From NCBI GenBank assembly GCA_023053575.1, contig JAKZAP010000014.1, positions 13,418,938 to 13,482,937 on the forward strand: DNA of 64,000 bases. The letters are read 5' to 3'. The stretch's first letter is position 1. Each line of letters begins with the position of its first letter. Under the pieces are notes generated by a model, which was not told the DNA's origin, made no database searches, and worked only from the letters and a program-made list of their open reading frames with translations. A program made the position numbers and the translations under genes. Source of the stretch: Branchinecta lynchi. Lineage: Eukaryota; Arthropoda; Branchiopoda; Anostraca; Branchinectidae. This document shows positions 41,635 through 53,351 of the stretch, piece after piece.

Positions 41635-43299
41635 CCGACACCTTCCTGATAAGGGGGGGGGGGGCTTCAGAATTGAACCGGAATTTTTCGAAGTTTTACC
41701 GGAATTTTTCCAGGTTTTATTGGAAATGTCTTCGTAATGACCATCTCTGCAGAAACTCTAGAATAGGCCTGCTGTTGTGTTCTGACTTCTATTATGTGTT
41801 ACAAACCCCAAAAATAGGCCCGGTACAGTTTTACTGAAAATTTTAGCTTATTTTTCGTTCGGATATTTGAATACTGATATATTTGACACATCTGAGGGAT
41901 GTGGTATGTTTCGTAATAACGTTCAGAGCGTGCGCTGCTTGCATGACAAACCAATATTCATCCAGAAACAGAGAGTTTGAATTTAAACAGGGGCCTGCAT
42001 TTCCAGGTCGATAGATGCGACATAGGAGAAGTTACGCCTGTAGAAAAGTAGGAAGATTATTTTAGGATATGTCTTGCAGTGAAGTTGATATTTTTATTTT
42101 ATTTTGGTCAACGGCTTACATTTCTAGTTGGTAAATATGTCAAGCGTAGAGGGACAAGCACACATAGATATCACAAATCCGAAAGAATAAATTCATTCAA
42201 TGAAATATACTATCCCTGGATAAAGGAGAAACGAAATAACGCATTTTTATTGCGTTTTCAGGAATATTTAAGTGAATAAGTGATATGTTACTAGGCGTGT
42301 TGGACCTGAGACCTATTATGTTAAACTTTAAGATTGTAATTACAACTAAAAAGTCTTCGAGCTTCAACCAACCCTACACATTTATTCGTCGTGTTTTAAG
42401 CGTTTTCCATTTGTTCACGACACACCCAATTTCACACTCGTCAATTAGATCTGTTTCACATGCGATTACTAACAAAAACGCTGGTCAGCCAACGTTGAAG
42501 GCAAAGTGGTCTTAACCAACACTAATCTTATTAAAAAGTCTTCCCCCTTTTGCTGAGGTAACAGGAATAGTCTTGGCCAGCTTGAAACAGCTGTAGAAAC
42601 TTAGTTCATTACGAAATCAACCTATGCATATTCTGGCATGCTATGGTCTCTGTTGCAAGAATCACTCTGGTAAGTTGTGTGCCGGGGCGATTCTGGTAAG
42701 TTGTTAATCTATACTTATCCGAAAAAACTCCGGTAGATTCTTTGAGTAAGATTTCCGGTCCGGTAGATCCCCTGATCCATCCTACAGTAAATTCCCTAAG
42801 ACACGTTCCGCTAGATAACTTGAGGAAGATTTCGGTAGATACCCTGAGCAAAATTCCGGTAGATTCCTTGAGCAAAATTCCGCTAGATTCCCTGAGCAAA
42901 ATCCCGGTAAACTCCAAAATTTTAGTAGATTCCGAGGACGAAGTCCGGTAGATTCCTGGAGCAAGATTTCGATAAATGCCCTGAGCAAAAATTCCAAGTA
43001 GATTCCCTGAGCAAAATTCCGGTAGATTCTCTCAGCAAAGTTCCGGTAGATTCCTTGAGGAAAATCCCGATAGATTCCAAAATTTAGATTCCGTGGGGTT
43101 AAGTCCGGTAGATCCCCTGATCCAGCCTCCAGTAAATTCCCTGACACAATTTCCGGTAGATTCTTTGCGCAAGATTTCGGTAGATCCCTGAGCAATAATT
43201 CGCCGCACGAGTCATAATTTACCGGAATTTTGTCCACAGACCTTCTGGAGGGGTGGAGTGCAGCACCCCCCACCAACACCACCCCTCGGGACGCCCCTG
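41635..43299. mobile_element. hAT element with internal minisatellite
   Basis: The ends CAGGGGCGTCCCGA and TCGGGACGCCCCTG are perfect inverted repeats. The flanks AAAGTAGG and AGAGTAGG agree at seven of eight bases. A G-run lies inside the left end. 42690-43220 is a degenerate minisatellite of about 33 bp built on CCGGTAGATTCCCTGAGCAA. 42110-42310 resembles the interior of family D. No transposase found. Confidence 0.82.
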
Positions 43300-43370
43300 A
43301 GAGTAGGTCGCGCGTTAAAAAAAAAAAATTGTCGACAAATTCTTATTAAATTGTTCACCCAGACAGTTGA

Positions 43371-43850
43371 GAGAGAGAGAAATTTATTGAATAAATAAAA
43401 AAAACACTTTCGTTTACAACCACCCCAAGAAGTAACCTTGTCCTTGGGGGTGGCAAAAAATAAAAACTGCATTAATGCAGAAAAACTACTGAACAAAGAG
43501 TCAAGTACAATTGTCCTAATCGAGACCACAAACCAAACCACAAAAAATATATAACGGATAGAGATAATAATCATCCTCAGAACACCCACAACAAACAATA
43601 AACATCATCTCAACATAATGAAAATTAATTCTATTTCTCAAATTCATACTTACTATACAGGTTCTGTTTAATTTGACGCTTAAACGAAGGAATATCAGGA
43701 ATATTTTTTAAGTCTTGAGGTAATTGGTTCCAACTTCTAAACCCCCTATGAAGCAGAGAAAACGTAGACCGTGCTGTAACAGCTAAGAGAACACTTATCT
43801 GTTCACCCAGACAATTGTCGGATGTATTCTGCCTTTTGACCAACTAAACG
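43371..43850 (-). mobile_element. LINE 3' end with C-terminal ORF
   Basis: A GAGAGAGAGA tail precedes AATTTATTGAATAAATA. The - strand frame 43631-43843 reads FSLLHRGFRSWNQLPQDLKN followed by SFKRQIKQNLY and stop, the usual last residues of many LINE polyproteins. Confidence 0.75.
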
Positions 43851-44029
43851 GTTGAGAGTTCTGAGAACAACACTAATTGAATAAAGTTTTTGTATATCTT
43901 TCCTATGTTCGAAAGCTGCAACAGCATGTCTCCTCACTCTATAGACAGATAGATGGATACATTCATTAATTGCTAAGCAACCCGAAGGCTATGGTCAACA
44001 AATGGACTAACGTGCTAACTTTTCTTACA

Positions 44030-44057
44030 AGTGACATATGAGCTTTCAGCTCTTGTT
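44030..44057 (+). mobile_element. HINE-B 3' end stub
   Basis: CAAGTGACATATGAGC, TTTCAGCTCTTGTT is the terminal hairpin and tail of HINE-B. The preceding 170 bp is not clearly HINE-B. A LINE follows directly. Confidence 0.6.
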
Positions 44058-45060
44058 AAGTGATGGAGTCCTCCTCGACTCTAATCTATCATGGAAGCCT
44101 CACATATCAAATTTGTGTATGAAGTTGGGGAGAAATACAGGGATAATCCCTTCCCCTTGAAGCAATGCGATCACTTTATTATGCACTTATTCATTCCCAT
44201 TTAATGTTTTCATCACTTGTATACCTTAACACATTTAGTTCTCATATTGCGCCACTTCAAAGACAACAGAACAAAGCCTTGCGGGTCCTTAAGAGTTACT
44301 TGCCTTCCCTTAAATTATATCCAGAGAAGTCGTCAACAGATTCCCTTTATTGCTTTCTAAATATCCTTCCTTTAAGACATTTTGTGACTGTTGAATCTAT
44401 CCTCTTCAAACTGAAGTATGACCGTGGTCTGCTTCCCTCGTTTTTTCGTCCCTCGAACCTTTTCCCGCTTAAAACTATTGAACATGGACACCTAACTAGA
44501 AATTTTAATAAACTGTATGAGCCAAGAATTATAACTGAAAGATCGAAATTTTCGCTTCGAAACTCAGTAATTCTTAATTGGAATATTTATACTTCTAATT
44601 TGGACATTTCACAGTCAATTAAAACAACCAAACGTAAACTTAAATTTATGTTGTTATATTGAGAATTTGTTTCGTGATAAGTGAGTTGTTGTTAGTTAAT
44701 GCGGATTGCCTTTGGGAGGTTAAGTTTGTTCCCATTTTATCTGGTTTTGAAGATACCGAACCTGGGGGATGTGAATACTCAGTCCAGGATCCTTCCTTGG
44801 ACTGGGATCACTTTTCCTCGGTTCTTGTTATCTTTTAGTTTTATTTTATATTGTTTGTTTCGCTGGACGTGTCAACGAGTGGTGTTGGGGGACCGGGTAC
44901 TGACGGGGGAATCCGCATATTTCCATTTGTATGAATGGCATGTAGTGAAGTATAAATGATGTATTTATTTGAAGAAGTCTTTCCATCCTGTGCATTACGA
45001 ATTTGTCTTCTCAGCCGGGCTCTGGACGTTTTGTTATTTAGTTTGTAATTAAAAAGAACC
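44058..45060 (+). mobile_element. LINE 3' part, sense orientation
   Basis: The + strand reads VLLDSNLSWKPHISNLCMKL, then after a frame break the 165-codon frame 44165-44662 with RSLYYALIHSHL, LQRQQNKALRVL and SKFSLRNSVILNWN. This is the region C-terminal to the reverse-transcriptase palm. A 3' UTR of about 390 bp ends in GAACCTGAACCTGA. It is 5'-truncated. Confidence 0.85.
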
Positions 45061-45097
45061 TGAACCTGATGGAGATTAAGTGATGGCTCATTTCCTG

Positions 45098-46072
45098 TTT
45101 TTTGGGATCCCAAAACGTAAGTGGAGGGACACCGCAAAAGTTAACATCGCAACAGTTGTCCGTCTGCCCGTCCGTCTGTTAGCACGATAACTCTCGAATG
45201 GGTTGCGATATTTTGATCAAACTTGGCTTGAGGACTCTTGAGGTCAAAGTACAGGTCTAATTCGAAGATGGGCTATGTAGCTCTATATTTAGGGGTGGGG
45301 AGGGGTTTGAAATTAAGGGGAACAAAAATATTTTTAGAAAATAATGAAATAGTCGAATTAGAGGTAAGGAGACATGCTGAATCCGAATATGAAATTTATT
45401 TTCTCGCTGGACAAATAGTTCACCCGGAATCCGGCGAAAGCCGTAAAATTTGTGAAAAGTAAAAGTTGAATATGAAGTTCAATGGAGGTTCGATTTATCG
45501 GAAAAGAGACCAAATATGAAAATTATTTTCTCGCCGGACAATTAGTGCGACCGTTGCGACAAGTTTTATCTAAATTTGATAAGATGTTCGATTTGCGGGT
45601 AAGAAGCCATGCTGAATTCGTATATGACAATCATTTTCTCACCAGACGTATAGGTCGCTCGGAATCCGGCTGAAACCGGAAAATTTGTTAAAAGTAAAAG
45701 TTTAATCGGAAGTTGATTAGAGGTTGGATGTATGCTGAATTCGTTTTTGATCTTTATTTCTTAGCCAGAGAAGTAGTTCCGGAATTCCGCCGAAACCGGA
45801 AAATTGGCAGAAGTAAGGCAGGAAGTTTAGATATGACTTGAAGGGGTAAACACACATGCGGAATCCATATTTGAACTTGGTTTTCTCGTATGATTAGCTG
45901 TTTGGCCTTAACTAATAGTAAACGTGTTCAAGGAGTCTGGCGAAGACTGGATCTGGCGAAGACTGGATCTGGCGAAGACAAGACCCAACGTCTTTTTTCC
46001 ATTAATAAATAAATAAATTGTCTGAATCAAATTTGAACGTTTGGGATCCATCGAAACCTTTGGTCTTGTTTG
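45098..46072 (+). mobile_element. HINE-A element
   Basis: TTTTTGGGATCCCAAAACG at the start, a short GTCYGTCC tract, ATCAAACTTGG in place of GATGAAACTTGG, and four diverged units. It ends TTTGGGATCCATCGAAACC and GGTCTTGTT. GACTGGATCTGGCGAA is duplicated in tandem near 45945-45975. Confidence 0.75.
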
Positions 46073-46375
46073 GGTTGCAAAAGTAGAAAAAAGAACTAAA
46101 AGAAACTAATTCTGAATGTTGTCGTTTCAATTCAGGAGATCAATTAGAGCAAAACAGTATGTATAATTATGTTACAGGAATCCTAATTCAGTCGTTACTG
46201 AAGGAACCCGAATTCAGGAACCCGAATTCAGTCGCGTACCCAAAGTGGTAAGCGAGACCCTCGTTAGGGGTACGCGAAGGTCCCAAAATATCTGAATCCG
46301 AAAATGTCTGTGTTCATCTGTTTTGACTTTAAAAAGTTCAGATCAGAGGACGAGCACAGATGTCTTTCCGAGCCT

Positions 46376-46620
46376 TGTTCAGTTCAAGTTCAAGTTCAAT
46401 TTTTTTTTATTGGCAAACTTATGTATACAAAAGTAACATAACACTAACGTATACAATAAGCAAAATCTATTTATTATGGTTGGGAAAAAACAATCTTTAT
46501 AGCAAAATCAAATCACCAGGTGTTCTCGCGAATACAACCGACCTCCACAACACCACGCAATAAGATACACAAAAATAAGAAATAAACAAATTCATCGAGA
46601 GCCAACACTAACATCTCATT
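46376..46620 (-). mobile_element. LINE 3' stub with TTCAAG tail
   Basis: CAGTTCAAGTTCAAGTTCAA and a T-run are followed by TATTGGCAAACTTATG, the form of a - strand LINE 3' end. No ORF is left. Confidence 0.5.
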
Positions 46621-47291
46621 TTATTAAACTATTATAATAAACAACTACACTGTAAAGTAAAATACCCCTCTTTTTGTGAAATACGTTGCAAATGACACGG
46701 ATTCCGTTTGCCCAGCTTTACTTTCTGAGCTTTAGGAAAGGCATACGTCGTTAGGTCAGGTTGAAAGATAGTGGACTGTGCTGGGACTTGTAAGAGTAAA
46801 GGCAATGTAATACATATGACGCTAGAAAAGGAAATTTATTTTCGTTCGATTTTGCAGCTGGAAAACTCTTCAAACAAAAACGTTACCCTGGTCTTTTTTT
46901 CTCACCAACTTGCGTCGCCGAATTCTATTGGTTCTCCTCTGCTACGATATGGTCATGAAGGCTCAAAATGACTCCTTTTCGGTTTAATTGGAGGTCTATA
47001 TCTTGAAAAAAAAATAAAAAATCTGCCCACTTCAACGTTTTTACAAAAAGAGTTTCAGCTTGATGGCTAGTTTGTAACATTTTCTTTGAAACGTTTTTGT
47101 AAAAGAAACTGTTTTGAGAACTGTTTTAAGATCCGTTGAACACAGTATAGGTTGCAAAAACGTTTCTGCAATAAACGTTTATGGACCTTGAACCCTGAGT
47201 TCGAACTTTTTGCTGAGGCTATGTATTCGTCAATTCAGTTTTGGAAAACCCTACAATCGGAAACTACAATCGGAAAATTATGTGTCTTGAT

Positions 47292-47520
47292 CAGAGGCAT
47301 TACCAGCCAAAATATTTCTGGGAAGGGGGGAAGGTAATTACCGACTGGCTGGTCGTTTTACCGACTGTTTTAGTAGAGATACCGACATCTTTTAAGAATA
47401 ATGCATGTTTGACGAAAAATCGACTGTTTTGGAGATTGAAAACTTTGTTTTTGTATTGACTGTATCCGTTTGACTATTTCCACAAATTGAATGGACAACC
47501 TCCCCCCCCCATTCGTGGTG
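47292..47520. mobile_element. hAT-like relic
   Basis: CAGAGGCATTACCAGCC then TACCGACTGGCTGG and TACCGACTG units match the left half of the element at 1309. The right end is reduced to a C-run and ATTCGTGGTGCAG. No duplication is visible. Confidence 0.5.
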
Positions 47521-49159
47521 CAGGTCTCGATTCTTGTTCTTGTTCTCGCTTTGCTTTTAACCTTTACAATATCACTTTGATATCCATGTTTTATTGGGTT
47601 CTGGGGTAAATGGATAAAATTCATGAGGTAAAAGCCAAGAAAAGAGCGTAGCTTGGTCGACAACCAAGGTCATTCAACAGGAAATAATTTATATATAATT
47701 TAGGGAAACATAAAAACCGTAAAAAACGGTCGAAGTGATCGAACTTTTCCGAAAACAGAAAAGGGCATAAACGAAATAACTAAACACTGTGAGATACGGG
47801 ACTTCCTAAAAATGGGTTCTCGCCGTTCCCCCAGGACTCCTCGGGGAATCGAAGCGAACGGCGAGAATAGAGGGAGTCACTCCACGCGGACTTCGCCTAG
47901 GAAAACAACGAGAACACGGAGAATGCTTCTAAAATGTATTTTGTTCGAAAAAAAGAATGTGCAGTTGACGAAATTACTAGATCCAATTTATTTTGGAATT
48001 TGTTTATTCTGATTCTTTTTAATTTATTTTACAGTGCACAAACTGGCAAACACTGATTCCCCTCCGAATATGAAAGGAAGTCCTTTTTGACGATGGTGAT
48101 GATAATCAAAGCATTCCCCGCCCGTGGGGACTCGGGAGAATAGTGGGAGTGGTTCCCTGGGACAAACAAAAACGCGGCTACTCCTTAAGCGGAGACCTCA
48201 GGGAACGTCGAGAACACGCCTTAAGTAAAAGCGTTTGTGAACCTGCAATTAGCTGGAAAAGGTATCCTAACTTTTTTTTGATCGTATGATTACATTTTTC
48301 GCATAGGTGTTTGAAAAGACATTACAGCTTAAAGTCTTCATACTCTTATTACAAAAGTGAATTATGCTTTCTATTGGTTGGTTTTGCATAAAGCGTCATA
48401 GCCAATCAAAAGTAGAAAAGACTAATTTTTTCTTTAAAAAAGTAATTAACATCTTACTTTCACAACTCTGTTAGAAAAATATTATTGAACTAGTTGGAAA
48501 CATTTCTACCATTAACATGCTCATAATTGTCATCATACGCCGATAAGTATCTGTTAACTCGGGAATCTAAATCAAAAGTCCTTTACCTCCCGCTGTTAAA
48601 CTCATTTTGTTAGCTCCCTTCCATGAAAGAAAATTCCGTTTTCTTCTTGTTTGTCGTGCCATCTTTCAAACTGAAAAGTGCGCGAATTGTGACTCATCAC
48701 TATGGAGGAGTCCCATCATTATATAAATTTGTCGAAAAGGACAAAGATGTTCTGGAGTTCTGCCAGAGTAAGTAAATAATTTAGTCTCTGTTTTTGTTTT
48801 CTTTGTTAGCCTGTCTCAGACCAACTGAATGTTCATAAGCTACAATTCTATTTGCATAAGCTTAGTGAAGAAATGATTGCTTAATTCCCTTAATTAATTT
48901 CTTTTGATAATTCTGCGAATAATTTCTGAACTCGTTCTAATACCAATCTAATTTAATACCAATCTGTTTTACTTTCACCTGACTTACTTACCTGACCAAA
49001 CCCAGCAAATCAGCATTAGAACTTAGCCTAGTCTGATGAATGCTATGCTATGTCACCTGAAAGGGTGAGATGTAAATGCTGTGGTTATAAATTCTACAGT
49101 GAGTTTTTTTTGAGAAACATTAGGCGATAGATGTTTCGTTCATACGGAGATTGATCGAG
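47521..49159. other. Intergenic stretch with a strong hairpin
   Basis: TTCTCGCCGTTC (47817-47828) and GAACGGCGAGAA (47856-47867) are perfect 12-bp arms around CCCCCAGGACTCCTCGGGG, itself partly self-complementary. A loosely similar GC-rich block lies at 48105-48220. The remainder is AT-rich with no coding signal. Confidence 0.5.
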
Positions 49160-50460
49160 ATACGCTTTTCTGCCTTTTTTTTTGTCAGAAAAGATTTTGC
49201 ATAGTAGTTTTGTAAGTCAAGTTTGGATGTCCACATCCAGTTGGTTCATCCTTCTGATACTGTGAATTCCCCATTGTCTTGTCCTGGTCTTGTCTTGGGG
49301 GTTTTAATCCTACTTCATCTTCTGACACTGCATCCCTTCCTGAACCTTTCCCTATCCCTCAGCCTCCCATACCATCTCAATTCCCAATTTTTGTTGTTGA
49401 TGATACTGATATTGAAGAAAATGTTTGTTACTATTTTCCTGATGTGACAGTTGAGTGGGAAGAAGCAAAGCTTTTCCTTAAGTAAGTAATTTATTTATGA
49501 CCCACCATTTTGAAAAGGCAGAGTAAATGAAGAAAATAAACAAAATAAACAAAACACATAAACACGCAGAAAAAAGATACTCTACTTAATTTTTAATCTT
49601 CGTCAGGAAGCAGTGGACGACTTTGTGCGCTGGTTGGGCCCTGTTGTCCATGATTTTTGAAAGCGATGAGGAAACATCCCAAAGGGTCACACTTGGATCT
49701 TGAATTTTGAATTTCTCTGTCAATGTATGGTTATGACATAATTTCGTTAAGTGGAGCAGGTGCTTCGCATATTTAAATTAACATGATCTTATCTTTTTAA
49801 TCTTCAGTATTAAGCTTCAATATCTCCACACAATCAGTAAGAAGGTTTCTGATGAAATTATTGCTGGAATTCAGAAACTTCAACCTTTATGTCAAGCACA
49901 TTGTTCTGGTTCTGACCCAGAAGTTTATGTTTATGTTCCATTTGAGAGGCTGGTCTCAAAGGATAAGAGAATTGTTTTTTACCATTGCAACCTAAATCTA
50001 CCAACAGTTTGACCATATTGCTTTACAAAATAGTTTTTTCAAGTGGAAAGGAAGAAATAAGAGAATGCTGTGGGTACAGAGTATAATTGCTTGAAAATCT
50101 GAATGCTATGATGGGAGATCCTGAAATATTATCCTGGTAGTTTCAAGGAAAGAAGTACAAGGTTTCAAATACTGTCAGTTATACTGATGCTCCTTCTAAA
50201 AAGAATTTGTGTTGTGCTGCGTTAAGTTGTGCTCTCTAATTTGTTGTTGATAAGTCTCAAGTTATCAATTCGCCTTATTCGCTCAGCATTCAAAGTGGAC
50301 TAGATTCTGTTAGTCCCCCGTTGTCTCAAAATCAACACAATCAACACTTATTTGTGTCTATAGACATAGGTATAAGTCGGGCCTATTGAGCAGATTCCAG
50401 ATTTTCTACTCGTCAACCTGAGAGCTATTTTACTATGTCTGTCAGATGTGCTGATGGTGA
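49160..50460 (+). pseudogene. Decayed coding-like sequence of unknown identity, split by a LINE
   Basis: Short + strand frames read like protein, for example SLDVHIQLVHPSD, FVVDDTDIEENVCYYFPDV and VEWEEAKLFLK. Past the LINE insertion comes KLQYLHTISKKVSDEIIAGI, followed by VYVYVPFERLVSKDKRIV. Frameshifts and stops break it. I do not recognise the family; a dead transposon ORF is the likeliest source. Confidence 0.4.
49487..49805 (-). mobile_element. LINE 3' stub with TAAG tail
   Basis: AAGTAAGTAATTTATTTATG marks the tail. The following 300 bp match the 3' end of the relic at 36017 (GTGCGCTGGTTGGG, ATTTTGAATTTCTC, GTGGAGCAGGTGCTTCGCAT). It separates two parts of the unidentified decayed ORF. 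Confidence 0.75.
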
Positions 50461-50516
50461 GACATAGGGGGAATAATAGAAACTAGTCAGCTTGGAAGTG
50501 GAAGTACTTACTTTGA

Positions 50517-50538
50517 TTTTTTTTTTTTTTTTTTTTTT
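50517..50538. repeat. Poly(T) run
   Basis: About 22 consecutive T, possibly the tail of an antisense retroposed sequence, though no body could be recognised next to it. Confidence 0.7.
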
Positions 50539-50765
50539 ATTTGTGCCATGATTTTAACTCGATGTGATTTACCATGATTTGTTTCCCTTTCCAAAACCAA
50601 TTTGACCTCAATCTTTATGCTTATAAGCTTACTGTCATTATTTTCTTGATGAGTTATTTCGAAGATTACTGTGATTGTTTTCTTGATGCCTTATTTACGA
50701 GTTTCCAAAGCGTCCAAAGTTATATGTAATTAATAAAATCCATGGTTTCTTGAATAGCTCAGTTC

Positions 50766-52290
50766 TTATGTCACTTGCAGCTTTGCTCAAGTGCCATATA
50801 CAGATCACTTTTCGGTCTGTTGGTCGATCGGTCTGTTGGTTCACTGTTCTCGAGTTAGGGTACTTCCGGAAAGTTAGGACGATGAAACTTGGCAGGCATA
50901 TAAGGGACCCAACCAAACTAACTTGGAAATAGTCACTTCCCCAATCCGACCACCGAGGGGGGAATGGAGGGATGGAGAATCCGGAATGTTCAGGCATCTA
51001 TAACTTTCGAACGGGTTATAGGATCTTAATGAAACTGTAAATTAACAATCTCGTGTCTCAGATCTCCCACTTCGAGTTCTGAACGGATCCGATGAATGTG
51101 GGGGGGGGGGAAGTCGGAGGGGAGAACTGGAAATATTGTGACACGATTAGACTGGAGCGATTGGGATGAAACTTGGTGGGAAGAACAAGCACATGCCCTA
51201 GATACATCAGCGACGGAACCGGGCCGTATTCGGGCCCTGGGGGGGGGGGGGCTAAGACGATGAAAATTGGCTTGACCATTTGAGGCTTGAGATGATTTGC
51301 TTAAAATAGTCAGTTTCCCAATCTGACCACCGTGGGGAGGGGGGGGGGGGGTGAAGAATCTGGAATCTTGAGGGATGTATAACTTTCGAAGGGGTGCTCG
51401 GATCTGACTGAAACTTGATATTTGGAAAAGCCTCGTATCTCAAATTTCCGAGATCAGTTCCGACCAGATCCCATGAATGTTGGGTGGGTGTGGTTGGAGG
51501 GGAGAACCGGCAATCTTGTGACACCCTTAGAGTGGAGCGATGAAACTTGGCGGGGAAGAGCAAGCACAAGCCATAGATACGTCTCAGTACCGGACCAGAT
51601 TCGGGCACCTTTGGGGGAGTTGTAGGGGGTGTGGGTCCGAAATTCCGGTCACCGCGAGTTAAGGTACTTCCAGATCCGCAAGGACGATGAAACTCGACTT
51701 TGAACATCAGAGACTTAACAAGATTGGCTTAGAAATTGTCATTTCTCAGATTCGACCATCCCTTGAAGTACTATTAAAGCAAAATATACTTTTTCATGAT
51801 CCCCATTAGCCCATGATCGTTTATGCCTCAAGGATTTTGCTAAGAAATGAATTTTTAGCACCCTTAAATTACATATCTTACCGAAAAGTAAAAAAAAACA
51901 CTTTTGACCGAAAGATATAATTATATTCGTGATCCCCAAGGGCCCATGATCCGTTTTGCCTCGAGGGTTTTGTGATTTCCTTAAAGTGAAAAAATTATTT
52001 TGAGCAAAATACATATTTTCATGATTTCCATGAGCTTATCATCATTTGTGCAAGAGTGTTCGTTACGGATGAATGTTCTAGCGCCCTTAAAGTGAGCATC
52101 ATCACAGACAAATGCGTAAATAGAATAGTTTTTAAGAACGATCCATTCTCACGATTTCAAAGGACCCATGATCATTCTTGTCTCGAGGGGTTTGCTTACA
52201 AATGAACACAACTAACGCACGAATTGGCAAATTCCTATTTTAATCCTCTGATACAGCGTTGCAAGTGCCATATGAGCTTCTAGCTCTTGT
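50766..52290 (+). mobile_element. HINE-B element, diverged copy
   Basis: It starts TTATGTCACTTGCAGC ... GCTCAAGTGCCATA, then GGTCTGTTGGTCGATCGGTC and GACGATGAAACTTGGCAGGC. It ends GCAAGTGCCATATGAGC, TTCTAGCTCTTGT. Its 3' part (51775-52240) carries about four units of about 110 bp around CATGATC...CCCATGATC and GCCTCGAGGG that other copies lack. Confidence 0.75.
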
Positions 52291-52621
52291 CTTCTAAACT
52301 CTTAATGAATAAAATATTAGCTTATAAAGTCATTATTGTTGACTATACATGTATATAAATGGTAATGGTGATAGGGATAGGAGACGAATTTCTGTGAGAT
52401 TGCTGCAGTAAGAAGCCTTTTCAGAAAACTCACGTTTTTTCAAACGCGGAGGTCAGACGTTTGCATCGGTCATTGATTTTCGTCGTCTCTTAACTAATGT
52501 ATCGCGCAGAAGACTATCCAAATCAGAAGAAGGAAGCTTATTTTTCATCGGATATTATTATGTCTCACGTGTACTTCTGGCACGAATTCCCGATGAAACG
52601 TTATGTAGCTGCAACCCTTCA

Positions 52622-52840
52622 GCATGCAACGCTGCCGGCCCTTTGAACCAGTTTTCTAAGAAACGCTTTTGCAAATAGAAACGCTTTTGCAAATAGAAAC
52701 GCTTTCTCCTGCAACATATTCTTGTGCGGTACGTTTTCTCTTGAAACGGATTCGCTAAAACGGTTTATAGGAGAAACGCTTTACTAGAAAACTGGCAAAT
52801 TCTGAAAACTGGTTCATAGGGCCGGCAGCGTTGCATATAT
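52622..52840. repeat. Foldback repeat
   Basis: Arms of about 30 bp, GCAACGCTGCCGGCCC and GGGCCGGCAGCGTTGC with the adjoining GAACCAGTTTTC and GAAAACTGGTTC, enclose tandem AAACGCTTTTGCAAATAG units. MITE-like, with no duplication recognised. Confidence 0.7.
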
Positions 52841-53046
52841 GAAAAACGTTGCGTTTTACTTTAGAGTGTATATTCAAACCTTATCACTTTTCTTTTCAAT
52901 AAATAGATATTAATAAATATTCAATAAATATATATTAATAAATATTGCGGACGATAATGAAATCAAAATCCTTATAGGTCACCTCCCACTAAAAAGTGTT
53001 TCGGCTCAGATGTTCTGTAATAGTTGACCACGTTACAACTAACCTA

Positions 53047-53349
53047 CCCGATGAAAAATTTGTCTTAAACAGTACTAAGAAGTAGTACGAAAAAGTAGCA
53101 TGCTGTACTAACGATGCTACTACATGCTTCTACTTCAAGGCTACCATTTTACTGCGTATTACTATATACTACTATCAGCAAGAGCGGATGTTACTATGGA
53201 AAGACAGGATACTACTACATAAGATTGGACTAGGATTGGACCATTCTGAGGCACATTAAATGATAGTATTTTATGCTATTACATAGTATTACATGCAACG
53301 TTTTCGTACTACTACCATACTACTACGCAGGCTAAAAATTTTCATCGGG
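53047..53349. mobile_element. Family E MITE with TA flanks
   Basis: The ends CCCGATGAAAAATTT and AAATTTTCATCGGG are inverted repeats between TA dinucleotides (53045-53046, 53350-53351). Inside are AGTAGTACGAAAAAGTAGCA and GCAACGTTTTCGTACTACT. Length 303 bp. TA flanks suggest a Tc1/mariner-type origin. Confidence 0.78.
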
Positions 53350-53351
53350 TA

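Noticed and set aside
46648..52870. A 6-kb transposon bounded by TACACTGTAAAGTAAAA and a similar inverted sequence near 52860
   Set aside because: The match is short, nothing like a transposase lies between, and several independent elements and foldbacks fill the interval.
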